From: Rhodocyclaceae bacterium
GTDB lineage: Bacteria; Pseudomonadota; Gammaproteobacteria; Burkholderiales; Rhodocyclaceae
Assembly: GCA_028869135.1 (NCBI GenBank)
Contig: JAGWTC010000006.1
Span: forward strand, 48,899 to 112,898
Reading direction: 5' to 3'
Length of the DNA: 64,000 nucleotides
The notes under the pieces: model-generated
What the model was told of the DNA's origin: nothing
The model's database searches: none
Seen by the model: the letters and a program-made list of their open reading frames with translations, nothing else
Made by a program: the position numbers and the translations under genes
Shown: one piece after another, positions 1-9,227 of the stretch
How the letters are laid out: every line of letters begins with the position of its first letter
Numbering within the stretch: position 1 is the stretch's first letter

Positions 1-1
1 C

Positions 2-508
2 TTCCTGCCCGTGGGTCCGCTGCACCCCGAGACGGCGCAGCTGATCGACATCAGCGGCGACAAGATGAAACTGGTGGCCGACCACGCGGTGTACTCCGAG
101 CCGCACGACTCCATCATCATCCCGCGCAGCCTGGTCCGCACGCGTCAGGTGTACGACATCAACGACTTCCCGAACGCCGTCAAGGACGCAAAGGATTGCC
201 GTGTCGAACGCAAGGGCAAGAAGGTCACGGTGTACCTGACCTCCCAGGCACCGACCTTCGGCCTGCGCGAGTGGACCGTCAAGCGCGGCGACGAGGTGAC
301 CATCATCCTCACCAACCTCGACAAGGTGGAAGATCTGACGCACGGTTTCGCGATTCCGAAGTACGACATCCAGTTCATCGTGAATCCGCAGGAAACCAAG
401 TCGGTGACTTTCATTGCCGACAAGCCTGGCGTCTACTGGTGCTACTGCACCAATTTCTGCCACGCGCTGCACCTTGAAATGCGTTCACGCATGCTGGTCG
501 AGGCCTGA
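2..508 (+). CDS. nosZ: Nitrous-oxide reductase NosZ, C-terminal part (gene cut by the left window edge)
   Basis: The reading frame is open from the window edge and ends at TGA 506-508, leaving about 168 residues. This is the cupredoxin domain that carries the CuA electron-entry site of the periplasmic N2O reductase, which reduces N2O to N2. The CuA ligands are visible: the upstream His in THGF, and then CTNFCHALHLEM near the end, which supplies the Cys-x3-Cys, His and Met ligands. The catalytic CuZ propeller domain and the signal peptide lie outside the window, so Tat versus Sec export (clade I versus clade II) cannot be read. The nos maturation genes follow directly on the same strand, which supports the call. 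Confidence 0.96.
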   Translation, partial: FLPVGPLHPETAQLIDISGDKMKLVADHAVYSEPHDSIIIPRSLVRTRQVYDINDFPNAVKDAKDCRVERKGKKVTVYLTSQAPTFGLREWTVKRGDEVTIILTNLDKVEDLTHGFAIPKYDIQFIVNPQETKSVTFIADKPGVYWCYCTNFCHALHLEMRSRMLVEA

Positions 509-520
509 ACACCCTGACCT

Positions 521-553
521 GGCAGCGCAGCCGTCGGGCTGCGCTGCCCATTT
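521..553 (+). terminator. GC-rich hairpin between nosZ and nosR
   Basis: A perfect 12-bp stem (521-532 with 537-548, loop GTCG) begins 12 nt after the nosZ stop and is followed by CATTTTC. The T-run is short, so this may be a partial terminator or a 3'-end stabiliser that gives more nosZ mRNA than nosR-L mRNA. The role is inferred from structure only. Confidence 0.5.
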
Positions 554-565
554 TCTGGATACACC

Positions 566-3199
566 ATGCCTTCGTCAATACGCTGCGTCCTGTCAACTTT
601 ATGGGCGACGATAGTCTTTACACTGGCGAGTGCTGCATCTCCCATCTACGCGGCGGGATCCGGCACCTATGAAGCCGAGCTGCCACCGCAGTTGGCAACA
701 ACACCCGACATGTGCTCGCTGCTGCCCTGTGCCGAGGTCTTTCCCGGCGCCGGCCACTTTTCGCAGCGCAAGGGCCAGCCCCCCTATGTAGAGGCCTACG
801 ATAACGACACCCCGCAGAAGAAGCTGCTGGGTTATGTGATGCTCTCCACCGACATCACCGACACGCCCGCCTATTCGGGCAAGCCGGTGGTCACGCTGAT
901 CGGCATGGACACACGGGGGCGCTTCACCGGCCTCAAGGTACTCAAGCATTCCGAACCGATTCTGCTGCTCGGCATTCCCGAATCGGCACTGATCAACTTC
1001 AACAAGCAGTACGTCGGCAAGTCGGTTACCGACACCATCGAGGTCGGCCCTTCGCGCCCCGATGAAAACGTCGTCGGCGTGGATGCCATTTCCGGCGCCA
1101 CTGTCACCGTCATCTCGCAAAACCAGGTGATTACAACCTCCGGCGCCGCCGTGGCGCGCCAGACCGGCATCATCGCGCCGACCGTGCGCGAGCCCGCGCG
1201 TTTCGCCGTTGCCGGCAAGACCTACGACTGGTCGCAACTCGTCGGCATGGGCGCCGTGCAACGCCTCATCGTCAAACCGGAACAGGTGGGGTTGCCGCAC
1301 TCATCCGAGCCCTTTATCGAGCTGTGGTTCGGCGACCTCAACCAACCGGACGTCGGCCGCAGTCTGCTCGGCGTCAATGGCTTCGAAACTCTGCGTTCGC
1401 GTCTGAAGGAAGGCGAGAACGCGATCTTCGTGATCAAGACCGCGGGCGTCGAATCGTTCAAGGGTTCCGGCTTCGTGCGCGGCGGCATCTTCGATCGCGT
1501 GCAGGTCAAGCAGGGCGCGGACTCGTTCACCTTCCGCGACCTCGACTCCTACAATCTCTACGGCCTCGAAGCCGCCGGCGCTCCCCGCTACATGGAATCG
1601 GCCATCTTCGTAATCCGTTCCAAGGCGTTCTCGGCTGCCTATCCCTGGCGCTTCGCTTTTCTCGGCAATCGCGTGGATGAGGCCACCGGCCACCGCAGTT
1701 TCGCGGTATTCGAATCCAAGTACTGGCTGCCCGCCAGCATGCTCGAAGGTGGGCGCCCCAAAGTTGACGAGCCCGATGCCCCCTGGGTGCGGGTGTGGAA
1801 ATCACAGGCGCTGAAGATCGTACTGTTCAGTTTGCTGCTGGTCGCGGTCGCGGTGGTATATGCCTTCCGCGAACGACTCACGCGCATGGCCACACACAAG
1901 AACAAGTGGCCGGTAAATATCTTCAAGTACAGCTTCTGGGGCATCAGCATCGGTCTGGTCGGCTTCGGCCTCATGGCCCAGCCCTCCATCACGCAAGTGC
2001 TGACCTGGTTCCATTCACTGCTGTTCCAGTGGACCTGGTCACTGTTCCTGTCGGATCCGTTCGTCTTCCTGTTCTGGATCTTCATCATCGTCACCACCTT
2101 CCTGTTCGGCCGAGGCCTGTTCTGCGGCTGGATGTGCCCGTTCGGCTCGCTCTCCGAAGCAATCTACAAGGTGGCGCGCATGGTCGGCCTGAAGCGCTTC
2201 CAGACGGCCCTGCCGCAGAAGTGGCACGACCGGCTGAAGTGGCTCAAATACATCATCTTCTTCGGCCTGCTTACCGTTTCGATGTTCTCCATGGGCCTCG
2301 CTGAAAAGCTGGCCGAAGTCGAACCGTTCAAAACCACCTTCCTCGTCGGCATCAGCAATCGCGCCTGGCCTTACGGACTGTTCGTGGCCTTCCTGCTCGG
2401 CCTGTCGATCTTCATCGAACGGCCCTTCTGCAAGTACCTGTGCCCGCTCGGCGCATCGCTCGCCATCCCCAGCACCTTCCGCTGGTACGGACTCAAGCGC
2501 AAGCAGGATTGCAACGCCTGCCATGCCTGCGCTGTCGGCTGCGGCGCGCAGGCCATCGACGAGGACGGCCGCATCGATCACCGCGAATGCCTGCATTGCC
2601 TCGACTGCATGATCCTGTACTCCGACACCGGCGGCTGCCCGCCGCTCGCACGCGAACGCAAGCGTCGCGAAAAGGACGGCCTCGAAATGACGCCTATCGG
2701 CGATAACGGCTATTTCATTCCCCTCTATCCGGCAACGGTGGCGGACCAGATCATGCCCAAGGCGGTCAAGGGTCCGGATCCGCGCATGCCGACCGACCAG
2801 ACGCTGCCGGCCCACAAGCACGACGTCGGCTTCGTCGAATGGGTGCTGCTGGAGTTGCGCGACCACCTGTGGCCGTGGAGCAAGGACGGCTGGCGCAGTC
2901 AGCGCCCCCTGCAGATCGCCGGAATTTCCCTCGCCTTGGCGGTGACGATAGCCTGGCTGATGACGGCCATGGGCAGCCTGTCCTCTGGCGCGATCATCGG
3001 CTGGTGGTTCGGCTGGAGCGTCTATGAGGTGCTGATCCGCCTGTCCGGCCGGCGCTATGTGAAGGACGGCCCATGGTGGCGAGACCACTATCGCGTCGCC
3101 GGTGTCATGGACATGCTGAGCTACGTTGCCTTCAAGAACCTGCTGATCGGCGCCGCCCTGTTCCTGGTACTGAAGGCGCTGGGGCTGTTCATCCCATGA
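566..3199 (+). CDS. nosR: NosR, membrane flavo-iron-sulfur protein for N2O reduction
   Basis: 877 residues, the expected size for NosR, which delivers electrons to NosZ and is needed for its expression and activity. An N-terminal signal sequence (about residues 1-29) is followed by a periplasmic FMN-binding domain; the flavin attachment motif SGATVT lies at 176-181. A block of transmembrane segments starts near 415. Two CxxxCP motifs (C520/C524 and C622/C626) flank the polytopic part. A ferredoxin-like region carries CxxCxxCxxxC at 649-659 and CxxCxxC at 675-681. The gene lies 57 nt after nosZ and its stop overlaps the nosD start (ATGA). Having nosR downstream of nosZ differs from the common nosR-nosZ order. 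Confidence 0.96.
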   Translation: MPSSIRCVLSTLWATIVFTLASAASPIYAAGSGTYEAELPPQLATTPDMCSLLPCAEVFPGAGHFSQRKGQPPYVEAYDNDTPQKKLLGYVMLSTDITDTPAYSGKPVVTLIGMDTRGRFTGLKVLKHSEPILLLGIPESALINFNKQYVGKSVTDTIEVGPSRPDENVVGVDAISGATVTVISQNQVITTSGAAVARQTGIIAPTVREPARFAVAGKTYDWSQLVGMGAVQRLIVKPEQVGLPHSSEPFIELWFGDLNQPDVGRSLLGVNGFETLRSRLKEGENAIFVIKTAGVESFKGSGFVRGGIFDRVQVKQGADSFTFRDLDSYNLYGLEAAGAPRYMESAIFVIRSKAFSAAYPWRFAFLGNRVDEATGHRSFAVFESKYWLPASMLEGGRPKVDEPDAPWVRVWKSQALKIVLFSLLLVAVAVVYAFRERLTRMATHKNKWPVNIFKYSFWGISIGLVGFGLMAQPSITQVLTWFHSLLFQWTWSLFLSDPFVFLFWIFIIVTTFLFGRGLFCGWMCPFGSLSEAIYKVARMVGLKRFQTALPQKWHDRLKWLKYIIFFGLLTVSMFSMGLAEKLAEVEPFKTTFLVGISNRAWPYGLFVAFLLGLSIFIERPFCKYLCPLGASLAIPSTFRWYGLKRKQDCNACHACAVGCGAQAIDEDGRIDHRECLHCLDCMILYSDTGGCPPLARERKRREKDGLEMTPIGDNGYFIPLYPATVADQIMPKAVKGPDPRMPTDQTLPAHKHDVGFVEWVLLELRDHLWPWSKDGWRSQRPLQIAGISLALAVTIAWLMTAMGSLSSGAIIGWWFGWSVYEVLIRLSGRRYVKDGPWWRDHYRVAGVMDMLSYVAFKNLLIGAALFLVLKALGLFIP

Positions 3200-4449
3200 T
3201 GGATGGCTTGTCGCGACTGGCGCTTGCCCTGGCGTTCAGCCTCGCAACAGCTTGCCAGGCAGCCACCGTCGCCGTGGCACCCGGCGACGACCTGGCCAAG
3301 GCCGTGAAGGCGGCCGCGCCGGGAGATGTGCTGGAAATAGCACGTGGCTACTACCAGGCCAATCTGCTGATCGACAAACCGCTGACCTTGCGCGGCTTGG
3401 GCCGGCCCACCATCAGCGGCGGCAACCAGCACGACACCATCCGCGTGACCTCACCCGATGTGGTCATCGAAGGGCTCATCGTGCGCGACTCGGGCGGCAG
3501 CCTGCAGGAACAGAACGCCGGCATCTATTTCAAGCCGGGCTCGGACAGGGCCATCGTGCGCGATTGCGATCTGACCTACAACCTGTTCGGTCTGTGGGTG
3601 GAAAAGTCCAACGATGTGCTGATCGAGCACAATGTGATTACCGGCAAACGCGACTACAGCTCGGCGCGACGCGGCAACGGTGTACAGCTCTACAATTCCC
3701 AGCGCGCCCGCATCCTCAACAACAACATCAGCTTCGTGCGCGACGCCCTCTATGTAGACATATCGCACCATGCGGTGTTTCAAGGCAACAAACTGCACCA
3801 CAGCCGTTACGGCACGCACTACATGAACTCCTACTACAACCTGTGGGAGGACAACGATACCTACTACAACCGCGGCGGTCTGGCGCTGATGGAAGTGCGG
3901 AATCAGATCGTCCGCAATAACAGGGCCTGGGGCAACTCCGACCATGGCATCATGTTGCGCACGCTGCAGGACTCGGTGATCGAAAACAATGTGGTGGCGC
4001 GCAATGGCCGCGGCTTCTTTATCTACGATGTCGAGTACATGAAGCTGAGCAACAACCTGGTCATCGACAATGCCATCGGCGTGTACCTGTCGGCAGGCTC
4101 GACGCGCAACGAGGTGGAGGGCAACGACTTCATCGGCAATCGCGAACAGGTGCACTATGTCGGCACCCGCGACGAACCCTGGGGCACCAAACGTGGCAAT
4201 CACTGGAGCAACTATGTGGGTTGGGATCGCGATGGCGACGGCATTGGCGATGTTCCCTACGAAGCCATCGACGTCGTGGATCGGCTGAGCTGGCGCTACC
4301 CCAGTCTCAAGCTTTTGCTGGCCAGCCCCGCGGTACAGGCGCTGCGCCTCATCAGTCGACAATTTCCGGTGCTGCGCGTACCGTCGGTGGTAGACCCGCA
4401 TCCACGCATGCGACCTGGCAACCCAGAATGGAGAAAATGGCGTGACTAG
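3196..4449 (+). CDS. nosD: NosD, periplasmic copper-site maturation protein
   Basis: 417 residues from the ATG that overlaps the nosR stop; a second ATG follows immediately at 3199. An N-terminal signal peptide (about 25 residues, ending CQA) precedes a right-handed parallel beta-helix of the carbohydrate-binding/sugar-hydrolase (CASH) type, seen as repeated N-N-x-hydrophobic rungs (for example VIENNVVARN and LSNNLVIDNA). NosD works with the NosF-NosY ABC transporter in assembling the CuZ cluster of NosZ. The frame extends upstream to 3073, but that part is an overlap with nosR and has no signal sequence, so the 3196 start is preferred. Confidence 0.94.
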   Translation: MMDGLSRLALALAFSLATACQAATVAVAPGDDLAKAVKAAAPGDVLEIARGYYQANLLIDKPLTLRGLGRPTISGGNQHDTIRVTSPDVVIEGLIVRDSGGSLQEQNAGIYFKPGSDRAIVRDCDLTYNLFGLWVEKSNDVLIEHNVITGKRDYSSARRGNGVQLYNSQRARILNNNISFVRDALYVDISHHAVFQGNKLHHSRYGTHYMNSYYNLWEDNDTYYNRGGLALMEVRNQIVRNNRAWGNSDHGIMLRTLQDSVIENNVVARNGRGFFIYDVEYMKLSNNLVIDNAIGVYLSAGSTRNEVEGNDFIGNREQVHYVGTRDEPWGTKRGNHWSNYVGWDRDGDGIGDVPYEAIDVVDRLSWRYPSLKLLLASPAVQALRLISRQFPVLRVPSVVDPHPRMRPGNPEWRKWRD

Positions 4450-5386
4450 CGTTTCATCGAATCCTGAGGCCATCGCCGACAGTGCGGTGGTTGCGCTGCG
4501 CGGCGTGCACAAGCACTACGGCGCGCTGCACGCTGTAGACGGCGTGGACCTCGACATACGCGAAGGCGAGATTTTCGGCCTCATCGGGCACAACGGCGCG
4601 GGCAAGAGCACGCTGTTCAAGATGATGCTGGGGCTGACGCCGGTCACGCGCGGCGACATTCTCGTGGCCGGTACCCGCGTGGATGGCCGGAACTTCCGTG
4701 CCGTGCGCCGCAGCATCGGCTATCTGCCCGAGAACGTGGTGCTCTACGACAATCTCGACGGACTGGAAACGCTAAACTTCTTTGCGCGCCTCAAAGGCGC
4801 GCCGCTGGCGCAATGCGCGCCCCTGCTGGAGCGCGTCGGCCTTTCCCACGCCGGCCAGCGCCCGGTGCGGGAGTACTCCAAGGGCATGCGTCAGCGTCTG
4901 GGATTCGCACAGGCGCTGCTCGGCTCGCCGCGCGTGCTGTTTCTCGACGAGCCAACCAACGGCCTTGACCCGCATGCCATCCGCGACTTCTACAAAACCC
5001 TGCGCGAACTCCAGGGCGAGGGGGTCACCGTGATCATCACCTCGCACATCCTGTCCGAACTGCAGGAGCGCGTAGACCGTCTCGCCATTCTGTCCGCAGG
5101 TCAGGTGCAGGCGGTGGGTAGCGTGCAGGCGCTGCGGGAGCGCACGCACGTCCCGCTCGTCTTCGAAATCGATCTCGCCGACAATGCCGGCCCGGCCGCC
5201 GTCGAGGCGCTAGCCGCCGCTATCGGCATCCAGGCCGAAGCGACCGCCACCGGCCTGCGCTTCCAATGCGCCCGCGAGCAGAAGATGGCCGTGCTGGCCG
5301 CGCTGACGCCGCTGGGTGACCGTGTCCATGACCTGCGCCTGCAGGAGCCTTCGCTGGAAGACATGTTCTTCGGCCTTTCGAACTGA
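4442..5386 (+). CDS. nosF: NosF, ABC transporter ATP-binding protein
   Basis: 314 residues. Walker A GHNGAGKST is at 49-57, the ABC signature YSKGMRQRLG begins near 145, and Walker B with the catalytic Glu is FLDEPTNG near 167-174. The start is GTG at 4442, inside the end of nosD, with GGAG 8 nt upstream. NosF is the cytoplasmic ATPase that pairs with NosY; the complex acts with NosD to supply sulfur or a related factor for CuZ assembly. The C-terminal 80 residues form the usual accessory domain of ABC-2 type ATPases. Confidence 0.95.
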   Translation: MTSVSSNPEAIADSAVVALRGVHKHYGALHAVDGVDLDIREGEIFGLIGHNGAGKSTLFKMMLGLTPVTRGDILVAGTRVDGRNFRAVRRSIGYLPENVVLYDNLDGLETLNFFARLKGAPLAQCAPLLERVGLSHAGQRPVREYSKGMRQRLGFAQALLGSPRVLFLDEPTNGLDPHAIRDFYKTLRELQGEGVTVIITSHILSELQERVDRLAILSAGQVQAVGSVQALRERTHVPLVFEIDLADNAGPAAVEALAAAIGIQAEATATGLRFQCAREQKMAVLAALTPLGDRVHDLRLQEPSLEDMFFGLSN

Positions 5387-5393
5387 GGTAGCC

Positions 5394-6209
5394 ATGGAAT
5401 TCACGCCCGTTTTCGCCGTTGCCGCCAAGGAGTTCCGCGACCGCATTCGCAATCGCTGGGTGCTTGCCGTCGCCCTGGTGTTCACCGTTTTCTCGCTGGT
5501 CATCGCCTATTTCGGCAGCGCCCAGCAAGGCCAGGTCGGCTTCCGCTCCATCGAGATCACCATCGCCAGTCTGGTCAGCCTCGTGATCTATCTGATTCCC
5601 CTGATCGCACTGCTGCTGGGTTTCGACGCCGTTGTCGGCGAACGTGAGCGCGGCTCCCTTGATCTGCTGCTGGCCCTGCCGATCACGCGCGGCGAGCTGC
5701 TCCTCGGCAAATACCTGGGGCTCGCGATGGCGCTTACGCTATCCACCCTGGCCGGTTTCGGTCTCGTGGCGGTCGTGCTGTGGCGCCATATGGGCGGCGG
5801 CGCCCTGCTCCATTACGGCGGCTTCATGGCAAGCTCCGTGCTGCTGGGGCTCGCGTTCCTGAGCCTCGCCGTTCTTCTGTCGGTATTCGCGCGCGACCGC
5901 ACGCGCGCCTCGGGACTCGCCATCACGGTCTGGTTTTTCTTCGTGCTCGTGTTCGATCTGCTGCTGCTCGGCCTGCTCGTCACCACCGGCGAATACTTCC
6001 CCGGCGACACGTTCTCCTGGTTGCTCATGCTCAACCCGGCCGACGTGTTTCGCATCCTCAACATCTTTTCACTTGACGACGTACGCACGCTTTACGGACT
6101 CGCCAGCGTCGTTCCGACCACACTGGGCAGTCCACTCGTCATGGGCGGCGTGATGCTGATCTGGATCGTACTGCCGCTCATTCTTGCCAAATGGAGATTC
6201 AAACCATGA
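5394..6209 (+). CDS. nosY: NosY, ABC-2 type permease
   Basis: 271 residues from ATG 5394, 7 nt after nosF. The upstream in-frame extension overlaps nosF and has no membrane character. Six hydrophobic segments are visible, with a cytoplasmic loop containing VVGERERGSLDLLLALPITR, typical of ABC-2 permeases (NosY/NatB type). It forms the membrane part of the NosFY transporter. The stop overlaps the start of nosL (ATGA at 6206-6209), so the genes are translationally coupled. Confidence 0.94.
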   Translation: MEFTPVFAVAAKEFRDRIRNRWVLAVALVFTVFSLVIAYFGSAQQGQVGFRSIEITIASLVSLVIYLIPLIALLLGFDAVVGERERGSLDLLLALPITRGELLLGKYLGLAMALTLSTLAGFGLVAVVLWRHMGGGALLHYGGFMASSVLLGLAFLSLAVLLSVFARDRTRASGLAITVWFFFVLVFDLLLLGLLVTTGEYFPGDTFSWLLMLNPADVFRILNIFSLDDVRTLYGLASVVPTTLGSPLVMGGVMLIWIVLPLILAKWRFKP

Positions 6210-6739
6210 ACCGCTCGCCCATCGCATTCCGACGCACCCTGACCATTCTGCTCGCTGCCGCCCTGCTCGGCGCCTGCAGCGACAAGGCGGCGACAACGGC
6301 AGCGGTTGCGCCCGTCGAAATCGAACGCGGCACTGCCTGCTCGCTCGACGGCATGTTGCTGGCCGACTATCAGGGTCCCAAGGGGCAGATAATCTATGCC
6401 GACAAGCCCGCACCCGAATTCTTCTGCGACACCATGGAGCTGCTCAGCACCCTGCTCGCCGGCGAGCAGGTGCGGCCCGTGCGCATGGCCTATGTGCAAG
6501 ACATGGCCAAGGCCGACTGGAACCACCCGGAGGGCTACTGGATCGATGCCAAGACGGCGTTGTATGTGATCGGCGGCAAGCGCCAGGGCTCGATGGGGCC
6601 GACGATCGCCACCTTTGCCGAAGAGGCAGCGGCTCAGAACTTCACCAAGGAATACGGCGGCAAGGTCATGCATTTTGCCGAGATCAAGCCGGACATGGTC
6701 GATCTGCGCGGCGGGGCCTCGCACGACATGCACATGTAG
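6206..6739 (+). CDS. nosL: NosL, copper-chaperone lipoprotein
   Basis: 177 residues. The start at ATG 6206 overlaps the nosY stop; an ATG at 6191 is in frame but would bury the signal peptide start. The lipobox LLGAC puts the lipidated Cys at residue 24. NosL proteins are outer-membrane-anchored Cu(I)-binding chaperones that supply copper to NosZ. The Cys in FFCDTMELL and several Met residues (HDMHM at the C terminus) are candidate Cu ligands. It is the last gene of the nos operon; a strong terminator follows. Confidence 0.93.
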   Translation: MNRSPIAFRRTLTILLAAALLGACSDKAATTAAVAPVEIERGTACSLDGMLLADYQGPKGQIIYADKPAPEFFCDTMELLSTLLAGEQVRPVRMAYVQDMAKADWNHPEGYWIDAKTALYVIGGKRQGSMGPTIATFAEEAAAQNFTKEYGGKVMHFAEIKPDMVDLRGGASHDMHM

Positions 6740-6761
6740 GACCCGCGCAGGTTTCCGGGGC

Positions 6762-6786
6762 AAAGGGCGCGACAGCGCCCTTTTTC
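6762..6786 (+). terminator. Rho-independent terminator of the nos operon
   Basis: A 9-bp perfect stem (6762-6770 with 6775-6783, loop GACA) runs into a T-run at 6781-6785, 22 nt after the nosL stop. Confidence 0.85.
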
Positions 6787-6845
6787 TTGTCGGCGCCGCC
6801 AACCATCTCAAGCCATGAAGACGGCGTCAGGCCGAGTCTGCGCAA

Positions 6846-6880
6846 GGCAAAACAAAAGGGCGCCGCAGCGCCCTTTTGTT
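6846..6880 (-). terminator. Rho-independent terminator of the rpsP-rplS operon
   Basis: A 13-bp stem (6851-6863 with 6868-6880, loop CGCA). Read on the minus strand it ends in a T-rich tract (TTTTGTTTTG). It lies just downstream of the rplS stop. The core of the stem is the same as in the convergent nos terminator 80 nt away. Confidence 0.85.
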
Positions 6881-6896
6881 TTCGCGAAGACCGTTA

Positions 6897-7259
6897 TCAG
6901 GCCTTCTTCGCCAGCTTTTCCTTGATGCGAGCCGACTTGCCGGAACGATCGCGCAGGTAGTACAGCTTGGCGCGACGAACGGCACCGCGACGCTTGACTT
7001 CGATGTCGGCGATCAGCGGGGAGTAGGTCTGGAAGGTACGCTCGACGCCTTCGCCCGAGGAAACCTTGCGCACGGTGAAGCTGGAGTTCAGGCCGCGGTT
7101 GCGCTTGCCGATCACCACGCCTTCGAACAGCTGGACGCGCTTGCGGGTGCCTTCAACGACGTTCACGCCGACGATGACGGTGTCGCCAGGGGCGAAGTCG
7201 GGAATGGTCTTGCCGAGACGAGCAATTTCTTCTTGCTCGAGTTGTTGAATCAGGTTCAT
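6897..7259 (-). CDS. rplS: 50S ribosomal protein L19
   Basis: 120 residues starting [12 protein letters not shown], the family's typical beginning, with GGAG 7 nt upstream on the minus strand; an in-frame codon 4 residues earlier is less likely. L19 sits at the 30S-50S interface. The body contains the usual [13 protein letters not shown] and [13 protein letters not shown] segments. It is the last gene of the rpsP-rimM-trmD-rplS operon, separated from trmD by 92 nt with no obvious gene. Confidence 0.98.
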   Translation of the reverse strand: MNLIQQLEQEEIARLGKTIPDFAPGDTVIVGVNVVEGTRKRVQLFEGVVIGKRNRGLNSSFTVRKVSSGEGVERTFQTYSPLIADIEVKRRGAVRRAKLYYLRDRSGKSARIKEKLAKKA

Positions 7260-7351
7260 TTGATACTCCAATGGTCAGTGGCTATTAGCCGTTTCGACAG
7301 AGCAAGGGGAACAACAGTCCGCTTGATGCCAACACTTTCTTTTTACTACGA

Positions 7352-8110
7352 CTACTTACTACCCAGCTCCTGGCGAAACTCCTCCAGCAGCGTTGCTTCT
7401 TCCTTGCTCAGGGCCCGCGCTGCGAGCAGCTCGGGACGCCTTTGCCAAGTTCGCCCCAGCGCCTGTTTCAGGCGCCAGCGGCGGATTTTCTCATGGTTGC
7501 CGGACATCAGCACTTCCGGCACAGCCATGCCTGCATACGTTTCCGGACGCGTGTAATGCGCGCAGTCCAGAAGCCCGGCGACGAAGGAATCCTCCACCGC
7601 CGAATCGGCATCGTTCAAGGCCCCGGGCAACTGCCGCACGCAGGCGTCGATCAATGCCAGGGCGGGAATTTCGCCGCCCGATAAAACAAAATCACCGAGC
7701 GATATTTCCTCATCCACGCAACGTTCGATCAGGCGTTCATCCACTCCCTCGTAACGTCCGCAGAGCAGGATCGCTCCATCTTCCTTCGCCAGCTCCAGCA
7801 CACGCTGATGCGTAAGCGGCTTGCCTTGCGGCGAGAAGTAAATCACTTTCGCGCTACCGTTGCCGGCCTCGCCACGCTTCGCTTTCGCCGCCGCGATGGC
7901 TTTTTCCAGCGGTTCGACCAGCATCACCATGCCGGGTCCGCCGCCGTAAGGCCGGTCATCAACCGTCCTGTGGTTGTCCTCGGTGAAGTCGCGCGGATTC
8001 CAGCAACGGATATCCCACAACTTCCGATCCAGCGCCCGCCGAGTAATCCCTGCATCGGTCACTGCATCAAAAATCTCGGGGAACAGGGTGATGACGTCGA
8101 AGGCGAGCAT
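7352..8110 (-). CDS. trmD: tRNA (guanine-37-N1)-methyltransferase TrmD
   Basis: 252 residues from ATG 8110 ([14 protein letters not shown], which matches the family start). A GTG at 8122 is 4 residues upstream and only 3 nt after the rimM stop, so it is a possible alternative. TrmD methylates G37 of tRNAs with SAM and prevents +1 frameshifting. The trefoil-knot SAM-binding region is visible ([15 protein letters not shown] followed by [15 protein letters not shown]). Operon position between rimM and rplS is the standard one. Confidence 0.97.
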   Translation of the reverse strand: MLAFDVITLFPEIFDAVTDAGITRRALDRKLWDIRCWNPRDFTEDNHRTVDDRPYGGGPGMVMLVEPLEKAIAAAKAKRGEAGNGSAKVIYFSPQGKPLTHQRVLELAKEDGAILLCGRYEGVDERLIERCVDEEISLGDFVLSGGEIPALALIDACVRQLPGALNDADSAVEDSFVAGLLDCAHYTRPETYAGMAVPEVLMSGNHEKIRRWRLKQALGRTWQRRPELLAARALSKEEATLLEEFRQELGSK

Positions 8111-8125
8111 TGCTCCAGCCACTCC

Positions 8126-8659
8126 TTACCAGTCCCGTTCCCAAGCCACGCGGATCGCCCCGGCAGCCTTGTCCACTTCCAGCACGACGTTGCCGACAAA
8201 AGGCAGCAAACGTTCTTGCTTGTGCTCGCCCTCGCCTTCCTGCACCACCAGAATGTCATTGGCGGCGGCGGAAATCAGGGAAACCACCTTGCCCAGGCTT
8301 TCGCCCTTTTCGTTGAGCACCTCAAGTCCGACCAGGTCATCCCAGTAGAACTCGTCGTCCTCAACTTCAGGCATTTCCTCGCGCGGCGCCCCGACATAGG
8401 CGCCTTGCAAGGCTTCCGCAGCGGTTCGGTCATCGACACCGGAGAGCTTGGCGATCAGACCCTTGCCATGCTCGCGCACTTCTTCCAGCTTGTACGCGCG
8501 CCATGTTTCGGGCGCCTGCTCGGGATCGACAGCCAACCACCACTGCGGCAATCCGCACCAAGCCGCCGGATCATCGGCGAAAGGGTGCAGCTTGAACCAA
8601 CCGCGCACGCCATACGGAGCGACGAGACGCCCCAGCACGATCATGCGCGTATCAGCCAA
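8126..8659 (-). CDS. rimM: Ribosome maturation factor RimM
   Basis: 177 residues, start MADTRMIVLGRLVAPYGVRGWFKLHPF, with the characteristic GxxxxPxGxxG motif of the N-terminal beta-barrel, followed by a PRC-barrel domain (FYWDDLVGLEVLNEKGESLG). RimM assists 30S head assembly near S19. It is 6 nt from the end of rpsP and 15 nt ahead of the trmD ATG at 8110. Confidence 0.97.
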   Translation of the reverse strand: MADTRMIVLGRLVAPYGVRGWFKLHPFADDPAAWCGLPQWWLAVDPEQAPETWRAYKLEEVREHGKGLIAKLSGVDDRTAAEALQGAYVGAPREEMPEVEDDEFYWDDLVGLEVLNEKGESLGKVVSLISAAANDILVVQEGEGEHKQERLLPFVGNVVLEVDKAAGAIRVAWERDW

Positions 8660-8665
8660 TGTGAC

Positions 8666-8920
8666 TTAAGCAGCCTTCTTGTCGGCGAGTTGCTTGACCA
8701 GGCGAGCAGCGGTCGGCGACAGTTGGGCGCCGTTGCTCTGCCAGAAGGCCAGGCGTTCGGCGTTCACAACCAGGCCTTGGGCATTGCCCGAAGCAACCGG
8801 ATTGTAGAAACCAACGCGCTCGATGAAACGACCATCGCGGCGATTGCGCGAGTCGGTCACGACGATGTTGAAGAAGGGGCGCTTCTTGGCGCCGCTGCGT
8901 GCAAGACGGATAACGACCAT
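8666..8920 (-). CDS. rpsP: 30S ribosomal protein S16
   Basis: 84 residues from [17 protein letters not shown], the conserved S16 start. The frame runs further upstream, but that part covers the promoter and is not coding. It is the first gene of the operon. A consensus sigma-70 promoter lies 43 nt upstream of the start codon. Confidence 0.98.
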   Translation of the reverse strand: MVVIRLARSGAKKRPFFNIVVTDSRNRRDGRFIERVGFYNPVASGNAQGLVVNAERLAFWQSNGAQLSPTAARLVKQLADKKAA

Positions 8921-8962
8921 TTTTGGAACCTCGTTCCGGTGAAAATTCGGGGAAAGCCCGCG

Positions 8963-8991
8963 ATTATAGGGGAAAAATCCGCGCGAATCAA
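8963..8991 (-). promoter_or_regulatory. Sigma-70 promoter of the rpsP operon
   Basis: On the minus strand TTGATT (8991-8986), a 17-nt spacer, then TATAAT (8968-8963). This is a near-consensus pair at a suitable distance from rpsP. Confidence 0.8.
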
Positions 8992-9227
8992 TGCTTAAGC
9001 GGTTTCCGCCGCAAATGTCCTTTGGCCGCGCTAGCCGCCTGTTTCCACGCGGTTTTCCGCCCGACCGAGCAAAATGCAGCAAGGATGGCGAAAAAGCCAT
9101 GGCCACGGGCCGGCAGGCCGGGTTTCATGGGCCCGGACAAGGGAAATCCACTAGAATCCTTCGGTATCCAGAACCCGATCCAATCCGACGCGTGCCCCAA
9201 GACGATACACCGGCCGACACGCCAGCC
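8992..9227 (+). other. Intergenic region between rpsP and the PilZ-like gene
   Basis: It is open in the frame of the next gene back to 8991, but the translated part is low-complexity and unlike a domain. No clear promoter or RNA gene seen on the plus strand. Confidence 0.4.

Noticed and set aside
8110..8122. GTG 8122 as the trmD start
   Set aside because: The family begins close to MLAFDV-like sequence at ATG 8110; the GTG is only 3 nt past rimM with little room for a ribosome binding site. Not fully excluded.
8991..9227. N-terminal extension of the PilZ-like protein to 8991
   Set aside because: The added residues are low-complexity, overlap the rpsP promoter and have no recognisable fold.
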